A stretch of 6,689 nucleotides of DNA from Planctomycetota bacterium. GTDB lineage: Bacteria > Planctomycetota > UBA1135 > UBA2386. Location of the stretch: assembly GCA_947455805.1 (NCBI GenBank), contig CANGSN010000174.1, positions 1 to 6,689 on the forward strand, in the 5' to 3' direction. The notes beneath the pieces were generated by a model. The model was not told the origin of the DNA and ran no database searches. It saw only the letters and a list, made by a program, of their open reading frames with translations. This document shows, piece by piece, positions 5,714-6,689 of this stretch. Numbering within the stretch: the stretch's first letter is position 1; the number at the start of each line of letters is the position of its first letter. A program made the translations under genes and the position numbers.

Positions 5714-5729
5714 CGGCAGATTCCTGCCG
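5714..5729 (-). terminator. Hairpin just after the metallophosphoesterase stop codon
   Basis: On the minus strand, CGGCAG-GAAT-CTGCCG forms a perfect six-pair stem with a four-base loop, starting two bases after the TGA stop (5732-5734). No T tract follows. It sits before the PyrK-like -10 box, consistent with separating the two units. Confidence 0.4.
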
Positions 5730-5731
5730 GA

Positions 5732-6689
5732 TCAGGTCGGGCCCAGGGCGGCACCCTGGCGAACGGTGGCGCCGGCGGCAGCCGCGGGGTCCCTGGTCGA
5801 TCGCAGGCCCGCGCGCAGCGTCACGATCGGCACTTCCGGCGGCGCGTCGATGCGCAGCGGCAGCACGGTCACGCCGGTGCCGCGGCTGACGTAGAGGCGG
5901 CAGTCGTTCTCGACGAACCAGCCCCGTTCGTAGCCGAAGCGGCTGTGGTGGATCGGCGCCCAGCCGGCGATGCGGATCTGCCCGCCGTGCGTGTGGCCGG
6001 ACAGCTGCAGGTCGACGTCGACCGCCGCGGCCTCGAAGAAGAAGTCCGGGTGGTGGCTCAGCAGCACCGCGGTCTCGCCGTCGTGGCGGCCGTGCAGGGC
6101 GGCCGCGAGATCGGGCGTGCCTTCGGTCAGGTCGTCGACGCCGCACAGCCACAGCGAGCCGCCGCCGTGGACGATGCGCACGCCGCGGTTCTCGAGCACC
6201 TGCACGCCGTGGCCCTGCAGGAACGCACGCCACAGCCCGATGTCGGGGCCGAAGAAGTGGTCGTGGTTGCCGGGCACGGCGAACACGCCGAGCCGCGGCC
6301 GCAGCGAGGCGAGCGCCCGTTCGAACAGCAGGATCTCGCGTTCGCGCGTGTTGATCAGGTCGCCGCCGAGCAGCACCAGGTCGGGCTCGGCGGCCATGAC
6401 GCGCGCGAACAGTGCACACAGGTCGTCGGCGGAGCAGAAGCTGCCCGCGTGCGTGTCGCTGACGAACGCGAGGCGCAGGCCGTCGAGCGTCTCGGCGCCG
6501 GGGCGCAGCGGCAGTTCGAGTTCGGTCAGTTCGAGCCGCGAACGAACGCGCTGCTGCAGCCAGTGCAGCGGCGGCAGGCGGTCGAGCCCGCGGTTGCAGG
6601 CGGTGACGACGCTGGCGAGCGCGCGCCGCCAGTACGTGCGACGTCCCGACAGCGGCCCGCGAGGCGGCGGCGTGCGCCGCTCAGGGCGC
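5732..6689 (-). CDS. YkuE-like calcineurin-fold metallophosphoesterase (5' partial)
   Basis: The frame is open to the right edge (318 residues visible). From 6398 to 6688 it has no in-frame ATG, GTG or TTG, so the start lies outside the window. All metal-binding motifs of the calcineurin-like fold are present, in order: SDTHAG (6443-6460), GGD (about 6360-6368), GNHDHFF (6251-6271), LSHHPD (6044-6061) and SGHTHGGQI (5975-6001). These place a two-metal centre that hydrolyses phosphoesters. The GHTHGGQ block, followed by YVSRGTG and a PPE tail, resembles the YkuE/YaeI group, whose members act at the membrane on phospholipid or lipid-A precursors or are uncharacterised; the substrate here is unknown. 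The N-terminal 80 or so residues are Arg- and Leu-rich (RRTYWRRALASVV, LHWLQQRVRSRLE) and precede LRLAFVSD, as in family members with a membrane-proximal leader. ATG 6397 is internal: it would remove the first metal motif. Confidence 0.88.
   Translation of the reverse strand, partial: RPERRTPPPRGPLSGRRTYWRRALASVVTACNRGLDRLPPLHWLQQRVRSRLELTELELPLRPGAETLDGLRLAFVSDTHAGSFCSADDLCALFARVMAAEPDLVLLGGDLINTREREILLFERALASLRPRLGVFAVPGNHDHFFGPDIGLWRAFLQGHGVQVLENRGVRIVHGGGSLWLCGVDDLTEGTPDLAAALHGRHDGETAVLLSHHPDFFFEAAAVDVDLQLSGHTHGGQIRIAGWAPIHHSRFGYERGWFVENDCRLYVSRGTGVTVLPLRIDAPPEVPIVTLRAGLRSTRDPAAAAGATVRQGAALGPT

Noticed and set aside
6395..6397. Internal ATG as the start of the metallophosphoesterase
   Set aside because: Starting there would lose the SDTHAG metal-binding motif, which is present in frame upstream.

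Overview
The window is very GC-rich (roughly 70% by eye) and densely coded. It most resembles a member of the Planctomycetota. Three things suggest this: an ECF sigma-factor tail running straight into a membrane segment and long beta-rich extracytoplasmic domains; a secreted metalloprotease ending in a C-terminal module of a type I associate with planctomycete exported proteins; and gene starts without Shine-Dalgarno sequences. The lineage is inferred from architecture and memory, with no phylogenetic marker in view.

Layout. Left half, plus strand: (1) 2-2005, the 3' part of an ECF sigma factor / carboxypeptidase-regulatory-like fusion whose start lies before the window; (2) 2064-2633, a Uma2-family PD-(D/E)XK nuclease-like protein; (3) 2686-3099, a DUF2237 protein; (4) 3212-4831, a secreted M12B/reprolysin-like zinc metalloprotease. 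Right half, minus strand: (5) 4853-5644, a PyrK-type iron-sulfur/FAD electron-transfer subunit; (6) 5732-6689, a YkuE-like metallophosphoesterase whose start lies beyond the right edge. Genes 4 and 5 converge with 21 bases between their stop codons. No gene-free stretch exceeds 112 bases. I see no tRNA, rRNA, CRISPR array or recognisable transposase.

The genes do not form one pathway. Each gene whose start is visible has its own TANNNT hexamer just upstream, so the region reads as single-gene units. For genes 2 and 3 the hexamer is so close that the mRNA probably begins at the ATG (leaderless). Every gene end in the window has a compact GC hairpin on or beside the stop codon.

The most unusual structure is a 29-bp exact direct repeat (1987-2015 and 2636-2664) flanking the Uma2 gene. 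The first copy contains the last codons and stop of the sigma-fusion gene. The second lies just after the Uma2 stop codon. Each copy folds as a hairpin. The 649-bp period between them carries one promoter and one nuclease-like gene, which looks like a minimal inserted cassette. The other points worth checking are the sigma/extracytoplasmic fusion, a cysteine-switch-like CGV motif in the bacterial protease, and the palindrome that contains both convergent stop codons.
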